A stretch of 36,044 nt of DNA from Gammaproteobacteria bacterium (GCA_002721465.1 PBKO01000020.1:1-36044), one strand, 5' to 3'; positions 1-10,893 are shown, counted from the first letter of the stretch. Translations and numbers: made by a program. Notes: generated by a model not told the origin, from the letters alone.

Positions 1-36
1 CCTAACTTCAAGGAAGGCCTCATCGATAAAATTCAT
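1..36 (-). CDS. obgE: Obg family GTPase, N-terminal start only (partial)
   Basis: Reading leftwards from an ATG at 36 gives 12 codons, MNFIDEAFLEVR, before the window ends. This resembles the start of Obg/CgtA proteins, which open with M-K-F-V-D-E and lead into the glycine-rich Obg fold. Obg is a ribosome-associated GTPase that acts in 50S maturation. The gene follows rpmA by 9 bases on the same strand, the usual rplU-rpmA-obgE order in gammaproteobacteria. No strong ribosome binding site is visible, so translation may depend on coupling to rpmA. The call rests on a short match plus synteny. Confidence 0.75.
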   Translation of the reverse strand, partial: MNFIDEAFLEVR

Positions 37-45
37 TTGAAATTT

Positions 46-303
46 CTACTGGGGTATTACGTTTGCTGTTTTTCTTTTTTTTGGGCCTTTATAGGTAAAT
101 TGTACAGTACCAGCAGCTTTTGCAAACAACGTATCGTCTTTACCAATTCCTACATTAATTCCTGGATGAGTATTTGTGCCTCGTTGACGAATTAGAATTT
201 CACCAGCTTTTACAAGCTGGCCACCAAACCTTTTAACACCAAGTCTTTTTGCGTTGGAATCTCTTCCGTTCTTGCTTGATCCGCCTGCTTTCTTATGTGC
301 CAT
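46..303 (-). CDS. rpmA: 50S ribosomal protein L27
   Basis: This 85-residue protein has the same length as E. coli L27 and the canonical start [16 protein letters not shown]. That flexible N-terminal tail reaches towards the peptidyl transferase centre. There is no cleavable N-terminal extension of the Firmicutes kind. The start codon shares one base with the rplU stop (TAATG), so translation is probably coupled. It is co-transcribed with rplU from the promoter at 648-676. The stop is TAG. Confidence 0.97.
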   Translation of the reverse strand: MAHKKAGGSSKNGRDSNAKRLGVKRFGGQLVKAGEILIRQRGTNTHPGINVGIGKDDTLFAKAAGTVQFTYKGPKKRKTANVIPQ

Positions 304-623
304 TATTTAGCCTCTAACTTTATATTCTTAATTTCAATTTGAGTATGTTTTGCTCTATGGCCAACTTTTCTCATACTATGTTTTCTTCTTCTAAAGCGAA
401 GAATGGAAATTTTGTCAGACTTTACAATATCTTTAACTTCAGCAGTTACTTTAACATTCGGTAAATAAGGTTGGCCAACCTCAACATTTTTTTCATCAAC
501 ATAAAGAAGTACATTTTCAAAAGTTATCTTCTTACCCACCTCATCCTTAGTAAGGTCAATTGATAAGACCATACCTTTTTCAACTTTATGTTGTTTTCCG
601 CCTGTTTCAATTACTGCATACAT
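303..623 (-). CDS. rplU: 50S ribosomal protein L21
   Basis: The start [17 protein letters not shown] is the conserved L21 opening, giving 106 residues (E. coli has 103). L21 binds 23S rRNA domain I early in 50S assembly. I chose the ATG at 623 because AGGA lies just upstream and homologs begin exactly here. An in-frame start at 647 would add eight residues lying between the promoter and that ribosome binding site. The gene heads rplU-rpmA-obgE and is divergent from ispB. Confidence 0.97.
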   Translation of the reverse strand: MYAVIETGGKQHKVEKGMVLSIDLTKDEVGKKITFENVLLYVDEKNVEVGQPYLPNVKVTAEVKDIVKSDKISILRFRRRKHSMRKVGHRAKHTQIEIKNIKLEAK

Positions 624-647
624 AATATAATCCTTTAAAGCTCGCAA

Positions 648-676
648 AATATACGCTTTAATGAAGAATATATCAA
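648..676 (-). promoter_or_regulatory. sigma70-type promoter of rplU-rpmA-obgE
   Basis: On the minus strand TTGATA (671-676) and TATATT (648-653) are separated by 17 bp; each matches consensus at 5 of 6 positions. The sequence after the -10 box, TTGCGAGC, is the most GC-rich part of the intergenic region. The start site would lie about 20 bases upstream of the rplU ATG. This is read from sequence only. Confidence 0.75.
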
Positions 677-714
677 TACCTATAGATAATTTTTAACTTA
701 AATACATAAACAAA

Positions 715-1647
715 ATGAATGCTACAAAAGAACTGAGGGAAGTTGAAAAAATTCTAAAAAAAGACTTTACCAACGAAAAAATTATCTCAAATTTATATGG
801 GCATATTTTTAATACAAATGGAAAAAAAATAAGAGCCAAGCTCAACCTTATATCTTCATATGGAACAAAAAGTAAAAATAGATATTTGCTTGCAGCTGTC
901 ATTGAGCTTCTTCACACTGCAACTCTAGTTCATGATGATGTTGTAGATGATTCACCAGAGAGGCGAGGTAAAAAATCAGTAAATTCAATGTGGTCAAATG
1001 CACATGGTGTGCTTATTGGAGACTATATTTATTCAAAAGCTTTTATACATATGGTGAATATCAAAAATATTAGTATATTGGAAGAATTATCATCAGCTAC
1101 AAACGATATTTCTCAAGGAGAATTAATGCAATTAGATGCTTTAGGAAATCTCGATATAACTCTGAATAAACTCAAAAAAATCAGTTATTTCAAAACTGGT
1201 AGATTATTTGAAGCCTCTGCAAGAACAGGAGGTCTTTTATCAAAAAGTAGTGTTATGCAACTAGATTATTTAGGTGACTGTGCAAAGAATCTTGGTATCT
1301 TGTTTCAAATAAGAGATGACTTGTTAGATTATTCTATTGATAAAAAGATTGGTAAACCAAATTTTCAAGATTTAAAAGAAGGTAAAATTACTTATCCTTT
1401 TTACTATGCATATAAAAAAGCAAATCTAACTCAAAAAAAAGAATTAAAAAAAGCATTGGGCAAAAAATCAATAAATCAAAAAACGATATTAACGTTGATC
1501 ATAAAACTTAATGGAATAAAAAAAACTGAAGAGCTTGCTAGTAAATATAGAAAAGATGCAATTTTATTAGCAAAAAAAATAGATAATCTTAAAATCCAGA
1601 AAGAAATGATAGAATTAATAGATCAATCACTCAATAGGAAAAAATGA
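715..1647 (+). CDS. ispB: octaprenyl (polyprenyl) diphosphate synthase
   Basis: This is a 310-residue trans-polyprenyl diphosphate synthase that condenses farnesyl diphosphate with isopentenyl diphosphate to make the quinone side chain. The first Asp-rich motif is at residues 74-78 (DDVVD) followed by RRG; the second is at 201-205 (DDLLD) with GKP and [10 protein letters not shown] downstream. Both Mg-diphosphate sites are therefore intact. Divergent placement beside rplU is the usual gammaproteobacterial context and favours IspB over IspA, which normally sits with xseB and dxs. Exact chain length cannot be read from sequence. No strong promoter is seen: TTAATG and TATAGA 17 bp apart is a weak candidate. 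The stop overlaps the fabA start (ATGA). Confidence 0.93.
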   Translation: MNATKELREVEKILKKDFTNEKIISNLYGHIFNTNGKKIRAKLNLISSYGTKSKNRYLLAAVIELLHTATLVHDDVVDDSPERRGKKSVNSMWSNAHGVLIGDYIYSKAFIHMVNIKNISILEELSSATNDISQGELMQLDALGNLDITLNKLKKISYFKTGRLFEASARTGGLLSKSSVMQLDYLGDCAKNLGILFQIRDDLLDYSIDKKIGKPNFQDLKEGKITYPFYYAYKKANLTQKKELKKALGKKSINQKTILTLIIKLNGIKKTEELASKYRKDAILLAKKIDNLKIQKEMIELIDQSLNRKK

Positions 1648-2168
1648 CGTTTACATCTAAAAATAGCTATTCAAAAAACGAACTTATTGATTGTTCAAAT
1701 GGAGAGCTTTTTACAAAGGATGGAGATGGACGTTTACCGTCAGATCAAATGTTAATGTTTGATGAAATTTCACAAATAGATGATATTAGTGGTGAATATG
1801 GTAAAGGAATAATTAATGCAAGGTTAAAAATAGATCCTGACTTATGGTTTTTCAAATGCCATTTTAAAGAAGATCCTGTCATGCCTGGATGCCTTGGACT
1901 TGATGCTATGTGGCAGTTATTAGGTTTCTATCTCTTATGGTCAGGTTTACCTGGAATTGGAAGAGCGCTTGGAGCTGATAATATTAAATTTTTTGGTCAA
2001 GTTCTACCCTCTGCAAATGAAGTAAAGTATAAAATTGATATTAAAAGAATAATTAATAGAGGTGCTATTGTTGGAATTGCTGATGGAGAAATGTTTGTGG
2101 ATGATAAAAAAATATATAGTGCTAGCAAACTTAAGGTTGGACTTTTTAAAGATCCGAGTAATTTCTAA
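1644..2168 (+). CDS. fabA: 3-hydroxydecanoyl-ACP dehydratase/isomerase FabA
   Basis: This 174-residue hot-dog-fold enzyme dehydrates 3-hydroxydecanoyl-ACP and isomerises trans-2 to cis-3-decenoyl-ACP, the entry to anaerobic unsaturated fatty acid synthesis. The family signature [18 protein letters not shown] is present as [11 protein letters not shown] followed by [15 protein letters not shown]. The catalytic pair is His73 and Asp87 (His70/Asp84 in E. coli). The C-terminal KVGLFKD also matches. The start overlaps the ispB stop by four bases, with AGGA upstream, and the stop shares one base with the fabB start. Presence of FabA together with FabB is typical of gammaproteobacteria. Confidence 0.97.
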   Translation: MTFTSKNSYSKNELIDCSNGELFTKDGDGRLPSDQMLMFDEISQIDDISGEYGKGIINARLKIDPDLWFFKCHFKEDPVMPGCLGLDAMWQLLGFYLLWSGLPGIGRALGADNIKFFGQVLPSANEVKYKIDIKRIINRGAIVGIADGEMFVDDKKIYSASKLKVGLFKDPSNF

Positions 2169-3376
2169 TGGATGATATTGTCATAACTGGTTTAGGAATA
2201 AAATCGTGCATCGGTAATGATTACGAAACAGTTAAAAAAAGCCTTCAGGAAGGAAAATCTGGAATTAGTTTTAATGAAACATATTCTGAAATGGGTTTTA
2301 GAAGTTGTGTTTCTGGCTCCATCGATATTAATTTATCAGATCATATAGATAGAAAATTACTTAGGTTCATGGGTGAATCATCTGGCTACTCGTATCTTGC
2401 TGCAAAAGATGCCCTGCAAATGTCTGGCCTTGAGGAAAGTGATTTAAGCTCACCTAGAATTGGAATTGTTGCTGGTTCAGGAGGATCCAGTACCAGAATT
2501 ATGGTAGAAAATGGTGATATTGCGCGTGATAGAGGACCAAAAAGAATAGGGCCATATGGAGTAACAAGAAGTATGTCTAGCTCTATATCTGCAATACTAT
2601 CAACTGCTTTTAAACTAAAAGGTATTAATTATTCGATTTCATCAGCCTGTGCTACTAGTGCTCACTGCATAGGTCATGCAGCTGAATTAATAAAGTCTGG
2701 TCAACAAGATGTGGTTATTGCTGGTGGTGCTGATGATGAACATTGGAGCTCTTCATGTTTATTCGATGCAATGGGTGCCCTGTCATCAAATTTTAATAAT
2801 GCGCCTGAAAATGCATCAAGACCTTATGATTCAAATAGAGATGGCTTTGTAATTGCAGGAGGTGCTGGAATGATTATTCTTGAATCTGAAAATCATGCAA
2901 AAAAAAGAAATGCTAATATTATTGGGAAACTTTCGGGTTATTTTGCAAATTCAGACGGTTATGACATGGTTGCTCCATCGGGTGAAGGAGCCATAAGGTG
3001 CATGCAGGGAGCTATGGAGATTGCAGGTGTATCAATTGATTACATAAATGCGCATGGAACAAGCACTCCTGTTGGAGATATTGCAGAACTAAATGCAATT
3101 AAAGAATTATTTGGTTCTGAATGTCCAATGTTAAGTTCAACAAAATCTATGACTGGTCACTCTCTTGGTGCTACTGGAGTTCATGAAGCAATATATTCTA
3201 TGATTATGTTGAATGAAGGTTTCGTGGCGCCATCTATAAATATTGAATCAATATGTGATGAAGCAAAAGATTTAAATATTGTTAAAGAAACTAAAAAAAT
3301 TGAACTTGAAAATATACTTAGTAACTCATTTGGTTTTGGTGGAACTAATGCAAGTTTGATCTTAAGTAAATATTAA
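2168..3376 (+). CDS. fabB: 3-oxoacyl-ACP synthase I (KAS I)
   Basis: This 402-residue condensing enzyme has a complete Cys-His-His triad: Cys161 in [12 protein letters not shown], His296 in [11 protein letters not shown] and His331 in [14 protein letters not shown], close to Cys163, His298 and His333 of E. coli FabB. It elongates the cis-3-decenoyl-ACP made by FabA. FabB rather than FabF is supported by the direct fusion to fabA (TAATG junction) and by the length. The 3' end overlaps the convergent ssb by four bases, leaving no space for a terminator between them. Confidence 0.95.
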   Translation: MDDIVITGLGIKSCIGNDYETVKKSLQEGKSGISFNETYSEMGFRSCVSGSIDINLSDHIDRKLLRFMGESSGYSYLAAKDALQMSGLEESDLSSPRIGIVAGSGGSSTRIMVENGDIARDRGPKRIGPYGVTRSMSSSISAILSTAFKLKGINYSISSACATSAHCIGHAAELIKSGQQDVVIAGGADDEHWSSSCLFDAMGALSSNFNNAPENASRPYDSNRDGFVIAGGAGMIILESENHAKKRNANIIGKLSGYFANSDGYDMVAPSGEGAIRCMQGAMEIAGVSIDYINAHGTSTPVGDIAELNAIKELFGSECPMLSSTKSMTGHSLGATGVHEAIYSMIMLNEGFVAPSINIESICDEAKDLNIVKETKKIELENILSNSFGFGGTNASLILSKY

Positions 3377-3810
3377 AACGGTATATCGTCATCAGTTAAT
3401 CCTGGTCCACTATCATCTTCTGGGAACGGAGTATTTGATGAGCTGTCAGGCTCCATTGTTGAACCTGAGTTTGATCTAGATCCAAGCATTGTCAATTGAT
3501 TTCCAAGAACTTCAGTTGTGTATTTATCATTACCATCTTTATCTTGCCACTTTCTAGTTTGAATTTTTCCTTCGACATAAACACTTGATCCTTTATCAAG
3601 ATATTTTTCTGCAATTTCTGCAAGATTTCCAAAAAATACTACTCTATGCCATTCAGTTTTATCACGATTTTCGCCGGTCTCTTTATCTTTCCACGATTCT
3701 GAGGTTGCAATTGAAAGATTTGCAACTGCTGTTTGTGTAGCTGTGTAACGCATCTCAGGTTTTTGACCCAAATTTCCTACTAAAATTACTTTATTTACTC
3801 CTCTGCTCAT
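3373..3810 (-). CDS. ssb: single-stranded DNA-binding protein
   Basis: This 145-residue SSB has an N-terminal OB fold (about residues 4-108, beginning [17 protein letters not shown]), a short Ser/Asp-rich linker and the acidic C-terminal tip DDDIPF that recruits repair and replication partners. It is shorter than E. coli SSB (178 residues) because the linker is reduced. AGAGG precedes the ATG. It is divergent from uvrA, as in many gammaproteobacteria. No LexA-type box is seen in the shared 67-bp spacer. Confidence 0.96.
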   Translation of the reverse strand: MSRGVNKVILVGNLGQKPEMRYTATQTAVANLSIATSESWKDKETGENRDKTEWHRVVFFGNLAEIAEKYLDKGSSVYVEGKIQTRKWQDKDGNDKYTTEVLGNQLTMLGSRSNSGSTMEPDSSSNTPFPEDDSGPGLTDDDIPF

Positions 3811-3877
3811 AATTACCTCTTATAATATGTATGAAGTTTAACCTAATTTAATTTTTTCATCACGGAATTTTTTTCTT

Positions 3878-6697
3878 ATGGACAGTATTTTTATTAAAGG
3901 CGCTCGAACGCATAATTTAAAGAATATAGATCTTGAAATTCCTAGAAACAAAATAATTGTAATAACTGGTTTATCAGGATCAGGAAAATCATCTCTCGCA
4001 TTCGATACCTTATATGCCGAAGGACAAAGAAGATACGTAGAATCACTTTCAACCTATGCTAGAAGATTTTTATCGATGATGGAAAAACCAGATGTTGATC
4101 AAATTGAGGGACTTTCACCTGCAATTTCCATAGAACAAAAATCAACCTCTCATAACCCTAGATCAACCGTTGGTACAGTTACCGAGGTTTATGATTATCT
4201 AAGACTGCTCTACTCAAGAATAGGTACTCCAAGATGTCCTGAACATGGAGAAGAATTAAGAGCTAAAACTGTATCTGAGATTTGTGATGAAATTTTAAAG
4301 ATTAAAGAGGGAACTAAAATAATGATTTTAAGTCCTGTTATCAGAGGTAAGAAAGGTGAGCATCTAGCCATTTATGAGGACCTTAGAAAAAGTGGATATG
4401 TAAGAGCTAAGGTAAATGGAGTTGTTTATCCACTTGAAGAATTCCCAGATCTGGAAAAAAATAAAAAACACGACATTTCAGCTGTAATTGATAGGCTTGT
4501 AATCAAGTCAACTGACGATATACGTTCAAGAATATCTGAATCTATTGAAACATCTTTGTATTTATCGGATGGTCTTGTAGAGGTTGAAAATATGGATGAA
4601 AAAAATATCAATCTTTTTTCCTCTAACTTTTCATGTTCACAATGTGGATATTCAATTGCAGATCTCGAACCAAGAATGTTTTCTTTTAATAACCCTTATG
4701 GAGCATGTGAAAAATGTGATGGATTAGGAGTGATACAGTTCTTTAATGAAAAGAGACTAATACAAGATGATGAGGTCTCAATAGCAAATGGTGCTATTAA
4801 AGGATGGACAAGAAGAAATAGATTTTATTACTATCAACTGAGATGTTTAAGCACACATTTCGATTTTAGTTTGACAACAAAATGGAAAGATTATCCAGAT
4901 AAAATAAAAGAAATAATTTTATGGGGAACTAAAGAAAAAGTAGATTTTTCTCACAGATTTAGAAGTGGAAGTAGGATAGTAAGAAAACACAGATTTGAAG
5001 GAGTTATTCCATGTACAGAAAGAAGATTTAAAGAAACTGACTCTGAATATATAAGAAATGAATTAGCTAAATTAATGTCAGAAAGTTCTTGTGATGTTTG
5101 CTCTGGATCAAGATTAAACGAACAATCAAGAAATGTTTTTATTAATAATACTCAGATACATACCATAACTGGAATGAGGATAAATGATTCTTTGAATTTC
5201 ATTAAGAATATGAAGCTTGAGGGATCAAAACAAAAAATAGCTGAAAAAATATTAAAAGAAATCAAAGATAGATTAACCTTTCTTGAGGATGTTGGTTTAA
5301 ATTATTTGACTTTAGACAGGAGTGCTGAAACTCTTTCAGGAGGAGAGGCCCAGCGAATAAGATTAGCAAGTCAAATTGGTTCAGGTCTTGTTGGAGTAAC
5401 ATATGTTCTTGATGAGCCTTCAATTGGACTCCATCAAAGAGACAATACAAAACTAATTAAAACTCTAAATAATCTAAAGAATCTAGGAAATACAGTAATA
5501 GTTGTAGAGCACGATGAAGAAGCCATCAGGTCGGCTGATCACATCATAGATATCGGTCCAGGTGCGGGTAAACATGGTGGTGAAATATGTGCACAAGGCG
5601 ACTTAAAAAGTATTTTAAATAATAAGAATTCAATCACTGCAGAGTATTTATCTGGTCAAAGAAAAATATCCATTCCAACTAAAAGATTGAATCCATCTGA
5701 ACAAAAAATAAAGATAATAAATGCTAGTGAAAATAACCTTAATAAAATCACTGCTGAGATTCCTGTTGGTCTTTTTACATGTGTAACAGGTGTTTCTGGC
5801 TCTGGTAAGTCGTCATTAATAAATCAAACATTACTTCCCATAAGTTCTTTTATTTTAAATAAATCTAAATTAACCAAAGAAATTAAGTGTGAAAAAATTG
5901 AGGGGCTTGAGTTTCTAGATAAAGTTATAAGTATTGATCAATCACCAATTGGAAGAACTCCAAGATCAAATCCAGCTACTTATACTGGACTTTTTTCTCA
6001 TATACGTGATTTGCTCTCTCAAACTGTTGAAGCAAGATCAAGAGGTTACAAGCCAGGGAGATTTAGTTTTAATGTCAAAGGAGGAAGATGTGAAGCTTGT
6101 CAGGGTGATGGAATGATAAAAGTAGAAATGCATTTTTTAGCTGATGTGTATGTCAAATGTGATGTATGTGATGGAAAAAGATATAACGAGCAAACTCTTG
6201 AAGTTAGATTTAAAGATAAGAATATTAACGATATATTAAATATGACGGTTGAGGAGGCTTTAGAGTTCTTTGATGCACATCCAGCAATTAAAAAGAAATT
6301 AGTTACTTTAAATGATGTTGGTCTTGGCTATATTACCTTAGGACAATCTGCACTGACATTATCAGGTGGCGAGGCTCAGAGAATTAAGTTAGCTAAGGAA
6401 CTCTCAAAAAGAAGTACTGGAAAAACTTTGTTTGTTTTAGATGAGCCAACAACTGGACTTCATTTTGCTGATATTGAGCTTTTGTTAAAAGTACTTGATA
6501 GGCTCAAGAAACAAGGAAATACAGTTGTTGTTATAGAGCATAATCTTGATGTAATTAAAACAGCTGATTGGGTTATTGATCTAGGTCCAGAAGGTGGATC
6601 TGGTGGGGGCACTATAGTTGCAGAAGGTTCTCCAGAAAAAGTTTCTAAAGTTTCAAAATCTTTTACAGGTAAATTTTTAAAGGAAACGTTAAGCTAA
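3878..6697 (+). CDS. uvrA: UvrABC excinuclease subunit A
   Basis: This 939-residue DNA-damage recognition ATPase of nucleotide excision repair matches E. coli UvrA (940) in length. It has two ABC ATPase modules: Walker A at residues 31-39 (GLSGSGKSS) and 638-646 (GVSGSGKSS), with signature LSGGEAQR near 485 and 827. It has two Cys4 zinc modules: C253/C256/C277/C280 and C738/C741/C761/C764. All expected metal and nucleotide residues are present. The ATG is chosen because the [18 protein letters not shown] start matches homologs, although the ribosome binding site (CGGAA) is weak and distant. It ends three bases from the convergent rplQ stop. Confidence 0.97.
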   Translation: MDSIFIKGARTHNLKNIDLEIPRNKIIVITGLSGSGKSSLAFDTLYAEGQRRYVESLSTYARRFLSMMEKPDVDQIEGLSPAISIEQKSTSHNPRSTVGTVTEVYDYLRLLYSRIGTPRCPEHGEELRAKTVSEICDEILKIKEGTKIMILSPVIRGKKGEHLAIYEDLRKSGYVRAKVNGVVYPLEEFPDLEKNKKHDISAVIDRLVIKSTDDIRSRISESIETSLYLSDGLVEVENMDEKNINLFSSNFSCSQCGYSIADLEPRMFSFNNPYGACEKCDGLGVIQFFNEKRLIQDDEVSIANGAIKGWTRRNRFYYYQLRCLSTHFDFSLTTKWKDYPDKIKEIILWGTKEKVDFSHRFRSGSRIVRKHRFEGVIPCTERRFKETDSEYIRNELAKLMSESSCDVCSGSRLNEQSRNVFINNTQIHTITGMRINDSLNFIKNMKLEGSKQKIAEKILKEIKDRLTFLEDVGLNYLTLDRSAETLSGGEAQRIRLASQIGSGLVGVTYVLDEPSIGLHQRDNTKLIKTLNNLKNLGNTVIVVEHDEEAIRSADHIIDIGPGAGKHGGEICAQGDLKSILNNKNSITAEYLSGQRKISIPTKRLNPSEQKIKIINASENNLNKITAEIPVGLFTCVTGVSGSGKSSLINQTLLPISSFILNKSKLTKEIKCEKIEGLEFLDKVISIDQSPIGRTPRSNPATYTGLFSHIRDLLSQTVEARSRGYKPGRFSFNVKGGRCEACQGDGMIKVEMHFLADVYVKCDVCDGKRYNEQTLEVRFKDKNINDILNMTVEEALEFFDAHPAIKKKLVTLNDVGLGYITLGQSALTLSGGEAQRIKLAKELSKRSTGKTLFVLDEPTTGLHFADIELLLKVLDRLKKQGNTVVVIEHNLDVIKTADWVIDLGPEGGSGGGTIVAEGSPEKVSKVSKSFTGKFLKETLS

Positions 6698-6700
6698 CTA

Positions 6701-7114
6701 TTAAGCAGCAGGTTCTTCTTTTAATTCTGGATTATCACTAGTTTCAGAACTTTCCATATCTCTATCAACTAATTCAATAAATGCCATGTCAGCCTTATCT
6801 CCAGGACGGAATCCAGCTTTAATAATTCTTGTGTAACCACCCTTTCTTTCAAGAGAATTTTTAGCAACTTCAGTGAAAAGTTTTGCTACTGCTGCATCGG
6901 ATCTCAGCCTTCTAAATGCAAGCCTTCTATTAGCTACATTATCCTCTTTCGCAAGAGTTATTAAAGGCTCAATAAATCCTCTTAACTCCTTAGCTTTTGG
7001 GAGAGTAGTTTTAATAATATCTCTTTCAATTAAAGCAATTGAGAGATTTTTCATCAATGCTTTTCTATGAGATGAATTCCTATTAAATTTTCTACCAGAT
7101 TTCTTATGTCGCAT
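6701..7114 (-). CDS. rplQ: 50S ribosomal protein L17
   Basis: L17 begins [19 protein letters not shown] and has 137 residues (E. coli 127). The core runs to about residue 118. The excess is an acidic tail rich in Glu, Ser and Asp that ends in EEPAA, unusual for a basic ribosomal protein. It is the last gene of the alpha operon, three bases after rpoA. No hairpin terminator is visible before the convergent uvrA end. Confidence 0.97.
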   Translation of the reverse strand: MRHKKSGRKFNRNSSHRKALMKNLSIALIERDIIKTTLPKAKELRGFIEPLITLAKEDNVANRRLAFRRLRSDAAVAKLFTEVAKNSLERKGGYTRIIKAGFRPGDKADMAFIELVDRDMESSETSDNPELKEEPAA

Positions 7115-7117
7115 TTT

Positions 7118-8083
7118 TTATCCTACTGGAGGCCAGTTTTCTACGTTCATTCCAAGAGATAATTCTTTTGAAGCTAGCACATCCTTAATTTCATTTAGAG
7201 ACTTTTTACCTAAGTTTGGAGTCTTTAATAGATCAAACTCAGATCTATGAATTAGATCTCCAATTAAGAAAATACTTTCTGCTTTTAGACAGTTTGTGGA
7301 TCGCACAGTTAATTCCAATTCTTCTATTGATCTAAGCAAAATAGGATCAAAGTCATTTTGATCTTTCTTAGCTTCTTGCTCTGCAATTGCATCGAGGTCA
7401 ACAAAAGAACTTAATTGTTGCTGAAAAATAGTTGCAGAATGCTCTATTGCCATCTTAGGATCTAAAGTTCCATCTGTTTCTAATTCAAGAACTAGCTTGT
7501 CTAAATCAGTTCTTTTTCCAGATCTTGCATTATCAACAGTATAAGAAACTCTTCTCACAGGACTAAAGGATGCATCAACCTTGAGAGCACCAATAACCCT
7601 TTCTTCATCATCTCTTAAGTCAGCTGGCTCATAACCCCTTCCATTTTTAACTGTTAAAGTCATTTTTAAATTTACTTTATCAACAATTGTAGCTATGTAA
7701 AATTCTTGATCTGTTAGTTCTACATTCCCAGGGGCTTCAAAAGAAGCTGCAGTAATATCGCAAGGTCCTGTCACATCCAAGGTTACTTCAGCAGAATCAC
7801 CTTCAATTAAACTTATTGGCATGTCTTTAATATTTAACAATATATCTATTACATCCTCTCTAACACCTTCAATAGTGCTATATTCATGACTAATGCCCTC
7901 TATAGCTACATCTGTAACTGCTGATCCTGGCATTGAAGACAAAAGAATCCTTCTAAGAGCATTACCCAAGGTATGACCAAAACCTCTTTCTAATGGTTCA
8001 AGTGTTACTTTAGACAAAGTGGGTGAGACATCATCCACTTGTATTTCAGTTGGTACTAATAAGTCTATTACTGATGTTTGCAT
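7118..8083 (-). CDS. rpoA: RNA polymerase subunit alpha
   Basis: This 321-residue alpha subunit has an N-terminal dimerisation domain ([21 protein letters not shown] at about 28-48) and a C-terminal DNA-binding domain from about residue 245. Arg261 in [13 protein letters not shown] corresponds to E. coli Arg265, the key UP-element contact, and [15 protein letters not shown] is also intact. I chose the ATG at 8083 because GGAG lies six bases upstream and homologs start MQ; a longer frame to 8128 would run back into rpsD. It lies 22 bases after rpsD. Confidence 0.97.
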   Translation of the reverse strand: MQTSVIDLLVPTEIQVDDVSPTLSKVTLEPLERGFGHTLGNALRRILLSSMPGSAVTDVAIEGISHEYSTIEGVREDVIDILLNIKDMPISLIEGDSAEVTLDVTGPCDITAASFEAPGNVELTDQEFYIATIVDKVNLKMTLTVKNGRGYEPADLRDDEERVIGALKVDASFSPVRRVSYTVDNARSGKRTDLDKLVLELETDGTLDPKMAIEHSATIFQQQLSSFVDLDAIAEQEAKKDQNDFDPILLRSIEELELTVRSTNCLKAESIFLIGDLIHRSEFDLLKTPNLGKKSLNEIKDVLASKELSLGMNVENWPPVG

Positions 8084-8105
8084 ATTTTTCTCCGGCTTTA
8101 ATATT

Positions 8106-8726
8106 TTATTTTGAGTAAAGCTCAACAATAAGATTTTCGTTAATTTCTGTACTCAAATCAGTTCTATCAGGAACAGATTTAAACACCCCTTTAAAATTTT
8201 TATCATCAACTTCTAGCCAGTCACAATCTTCTCGAGTTGCAGCAATTTTGAGAGCTGCTGATATCCTCAAATGACCTTTTTTAGTTTCTCTTACCTCGAT
8301 TTCATCTCCAGGTTGAACTTGATACGAGGGAATATTTACTACTGTTCCATTAATTAAAAATGTTTTGTGTGAAACCATTTGTCTTGCTTCTGCTCGGGTT
8401 GATCCAAATCCCATCCTGTAAACAACATTATCGAGCCTCTTTTCTAAAAGAGACAATAAGTTTTCACCAGTATTACCTTTTGAGGAGGCAGCTTTTTTAT
8501 AATAATTTCTAAACTGTTTTTCTAAAACTCCATACATTCTTCTTACTTTTTGTTTTTCTCTTAATTGGAGTCCATAATCGGATAATCTTCCTCTTCTTGC
8601 TCCATGAACACCTGGTAAAGTATCCATGTTACATTTAGATTCTATAGCTCTTACACCGCTTTTTAGAAATAAATCTGTTCCCTCTCTTCTTGAAAGCCTT
8701 AGTGATGGTCCTCTATATCTTGCCAT
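8106..8726 (-). CDS. rpsD: 30S ribosomal protein S4
   Basis: The 206 residues equal the E. coli length. The protein starts [16 protein letters not shown] and carries the S4 RNA-binding domain from about residue 95 ([18 protein letters not shown]). It lacks the CxxC zinc knuckle of other S4 types. S4 is a primary 16S binder and in E. coli represses the alpha operon at a pseudoknot before rpsM; here only three bases separate rpmJ and rpsM. Neighbours are rpsK and rpoA. Confidence 0.97.
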   Translation of the reverse strand: MARYRGPSLRLSRREGTDLFLKSGVRAIESKCNMDTLPGVHGARRGRLSDYGLQLREKQKVRRMYGVLEKQFRNYYKKAASSKGNTGENLLSLLEKRLDNVVYRMGFGSTRAEARQMVSHKTFLINGTVVNIPSYQVQPGDEIEVRETKKGHLRISAALKIAATREDCDWLEVDDKNFKGVFKSVPDRTDLSTEINENLIVELYSK

Positions 8727-8737
8727 TTATTACTCCT

Positions 8738-9112
8738 TTAAACTCTTCTTTTCTTAGACGGTCTACATCCATTATGGGGTAATGGAGTAACGTCAGTTAT
8801 ACTTTTAATTTTTAGTCCACACGCATTTAAAGCTCTAATTGCTGACTCTCTTCCGCCACCTGGACCTTTGACTTTAACGTCAAGATTAATCATTCCAAAT
8901 TCTTTTGCTGTATTTCCAACTTTATCAGCAGCGATTTGTGCTGCAAATGGTGTACTCTTTCTTGAACCTTTAAAACCTGAACCACCTGATGTGGCCCAAC
9001 AAATTGTATTGCCTTGTTTATCTGTAATAGTAACAATTGTGTTATTGAAAGAAGAATGGATGTGCGCTACCCCATCTGTGACTATTTTTTTATTTTTCTT
9101 TTTACCAGCCAT
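8738..9112 (-). CDS. rpsK: 30S ribosomal protein S11
   Basis: This 124-residue S11 contains [18 protein letters not shown] and [13 protein letters not shown], and ends with the basic [12 protein letters not shown] signature. It sits on the 30S platform and contacts S7 and 16S rRNA near the E site. It starts one base after the rpsM stop and is followed by rpsD after 11 bases, the standard alpha-operon order. Confidence 0.97.
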   Translation of the reverse strand: MAGKKKNKKIVTDGVAHIHSSFNNTIVTITDKQGNTICWATSGGSGFKGSRKSTPFAAQIAADKVGNTAKEFGMINLDVKVKGPGGGRESAIRALNACGLKIKSITDVTPLPHNGCRPSKKRRV

Positions 9113-9113
9113 A

Positions 9114-9470
9114 TTAACCCCTCATTGGCTTTTTAGGGCCTTTTCTTGTTCTTGCATTATTTTTAGTATTTTGTCCTCTTGTAGGCAGTTTTCTTCTGTG
9201 CCTTATCCCTCTGTATGTAGCTAAATCCATTAGTCTTTTTATGTTTGTACTTATATTTCTTCTTAAATCTCCTTCTACAATATAAGTAGCTACAGCAGAA
9301 CGAATATTCTCAATTTCTTCTTCTGATAAATCAGAAATTTTACGAGTATAATCAATTTTAAGTTCTTCACATATATTCTGTGCAGTCTTTCTTCCTATAC
9401 CAAAAATGTGAGTCAAAGAAATCTCAACATGTTTATTTTCTGGAATGTTAACGCCTGCTATTCTAGCCAT
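9114..9470 (-). CDS. rpsM: 30S ribosomal protein S13
   Basis: The 118 residues equal the E. coli length. The start [21 protein letters not shown] and the ending [18 protein letters not shown] are diagnostic. S13 lies in the 30S head and its tail contacts P-site tRNA. The helix-hairpin-helix section ([15 protein letters not shown]) is intact. It is only three bases downstream of rpmJ, so there is no alpha-operon leader of the E. coli kind. Confidence 0.97.
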   Translation of the reverse strand: MARIAGVNIPENKHVEISLTHIFGIGRKTAQNICEELKIDYTRKISDLSEEEIENIRSAVATYIVEGDLRRNISTNIKRLMDLATYRGIRHRRKLPTRGQNTKNNARTRKGPKKPMRG

Positions 9471-9473
9471 AAT

Positions 9474-9590
9474 TTATCCTTGCCTCTGCTTGTGTTTTTG
9501 ATCAGCAGTACAAATCACATAAAGCACACCTTTACGTCTTACAATTTTGCAATTTCTACATATTTTTTTAACTGATGCTTTTACTTTCAT
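9474..9590 (-). CDS. rpmJ: 50S ribosomal protein L36, zinc-binding form
   Basis: Reading leftwards from an ATG at 9590 gives 38 codons beginning [14 protein letters not shown] and ending HKQRQG, then TAA. This is L36, the smallest bacterial ribosomal protein. The zinc ribbon ligands Cys11, Cys14, Cys27 and His33 are all present, so it is the zinc-containing form. It lies one base after the secY stop and three bases before rpsM, its standard place between the spc and alpha genes. Confidence 0.97.
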   Translation of the reverse strand: MKVKASVKKICRNCKIVRRKGVLYVICTADQKHKQRQG

Positions 9591-9591
9591 A

Positions 9592-10893
9592 TTATCTTCT
9601 GTAGTTTTTTAAATTAGTTTTTTTCATTAAAGATGCGTATTGCGATGACATCATATGAGATTGAACCTGAGCCATGAAATCCATTAAGACAACAACAATA
9701 ATTAATACTGAGGTACCTCCAACAGATATAGTAGGTGATATACCTGCGAAATTTATTAAAGCTAAAGGCAATAGACAGATTAGTGTCAAATAAATTGCTC
9801 CAAAAACTGTCAATCTTGCTAAAACAGAGTCGATATAATTTGCTGTTTGCTCCCCAGGTCTAATTCCAGCAATATATGCTCCAGATCTTTTTAAATTATC
9901 TGAAACATCTTTAGTATTGAAAGTTAAAGCCAACCAGATAAAGCAAAAACTTATTATTAAACCAGCAAAAACTAATATGTATAATGGCTGGCCAGGATTA
10001 AGTGCAAGAGAAAAGCTTTGAAGAAAGCTTAGTGACTCATTCTCACCAAACCATGTTGAAAGAGAAGCAGGGAATAATAAAAAAGTACTTGCAAAAATTG
10101 CAGGTATTACGCCAGCCATATTTACTTTGAAAGGCAAGTGACTTGTTTGTGCTTGCATTAACTTTCTTCCTTGCTGTCTTTGAGCATAATTAACAGTAAT
10201 TCGTCTTTGTCCTCTTTCAATGAAAACTACTACTGCTATAACAGCCATTGATAAAACTGCTATTCCAATTAACAGAAGAATACTTAAGTCACCCTGACGT
10301 GATTGTTCAAGTGCTTGTCCAATCGCACCAGGTATACCGGTTAATATGCTAGTTGCAATTATTATTGATATACCATTCCCTATACCTCTCTCAGAAACTT
10401 GCTCTCCAAGCCACATTAAGAACATAGTACCTGCAACAACTGAAAATACAGCTGAAACAAAAAATGATGGTCCTGGAACATATGCTAACCCACTTGCTGA
10501 TAATGTTACTGCAAGAGCAGATGCCTGCACAAAGGCTAATATAGCTGTTCCATATCTTGTGTATTGCGTAATAGTATTTCTTCCTGCTTGGCCATCTTTT
10601 TTAAGTTCCTGTAAGTAAGGTATTGAGTTAGAAAAAAGTTGCATAATAATTGCAGACGAAATGTAAGGGACAACATTTAAAGCAAAAATACTCATTCTCT
10701 CTAATGCACCACCAGAAAAGAGATTAAACATCTCAATAATGGTACCTTGATTTTGCTCAAATAAAGCAGCTAACCTATCTGGATCAATTCCTGGTATAGG
10801 TATATGAGTTCCAATTCTATATACAAGAATTGCAAAGAATACAAAGCGTAGTCTTTTCCAAAGATCACTCATTGAACTACCTTGATCAGCCAT
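9592..10893 (-). CDS. secY: protein translocase subunit SecY
   Basis: This 433-residue integral membrane protein has ten expected hydrophobic segments and forms the Sec channel. Recognisable landmarks are the plug/TM2 region ([20 protein letters not shown] near 60-80), the cytoplasmic loop near residue 240 ([15 protein letters not shown]) and the loop before TM9 with [14 protein letters not shown] near 335-350. The start shares one base with the rplO stop. SecE is encoded in this same array at 34011-34373; SecG is not in the window. Confidence 0.98.
   Translation of the reverse strand: MADQGSSMSDLWKRLRFVFFAILVYRIGTHIPIPGIDPDRLAALFEQNQGTIIEMFNLFSGGALERMSIFALNVVPYISSAIIMQLFSNSIPYLQELKKDGQAGRNTITQYTRYGTAILAFVQASALAVTLSASGLAYVPGPSFFVSAVFSVVAGTMFLMWLGEQVSERGIGNGISIIIATSILTGIPGAIGQALEQSRQGDLSILLLIGIAVLSMAVIAVVVFIERGQRRITVNYAQRQQGRKLMQAQTSHLPFKVNMAGVIPAIFASTFLLFPASLSTWFGENESLSFLQSFSLALNPGQPLYILVFAGLIISFCFIWLALTFNTKDVSDNLKRSGAYIAGIRPGEQTANYIDSVLARLTVFGAIYLTLICLLPLALINFAGISPTISVGGTSVLIIVVVLMDFMAQVQSHMMSSQYASLMKKTNLKNYRR

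Noticed and set aside
624-647. Longer rplU with eight extra residues
   Set aside because: The segment lies between the promoter -10 box and the ribosome binding site, and L21 homologs begin at MYAVIETGG.
8084-8128. Longer rpoA with 15 extra N-terminal residues
   Set aside because: The extension runs back into the end of rpsD and lies upstream of a good ribosome binding site (GGAG) for the ATG at 8083, where homologs start.
8868-9224. 118-codon plus-strand open frame opposite rpsK/rpsM
   Set aside because: Antisense to two conserved ribosomal genes, and the protein has no recognisable features.
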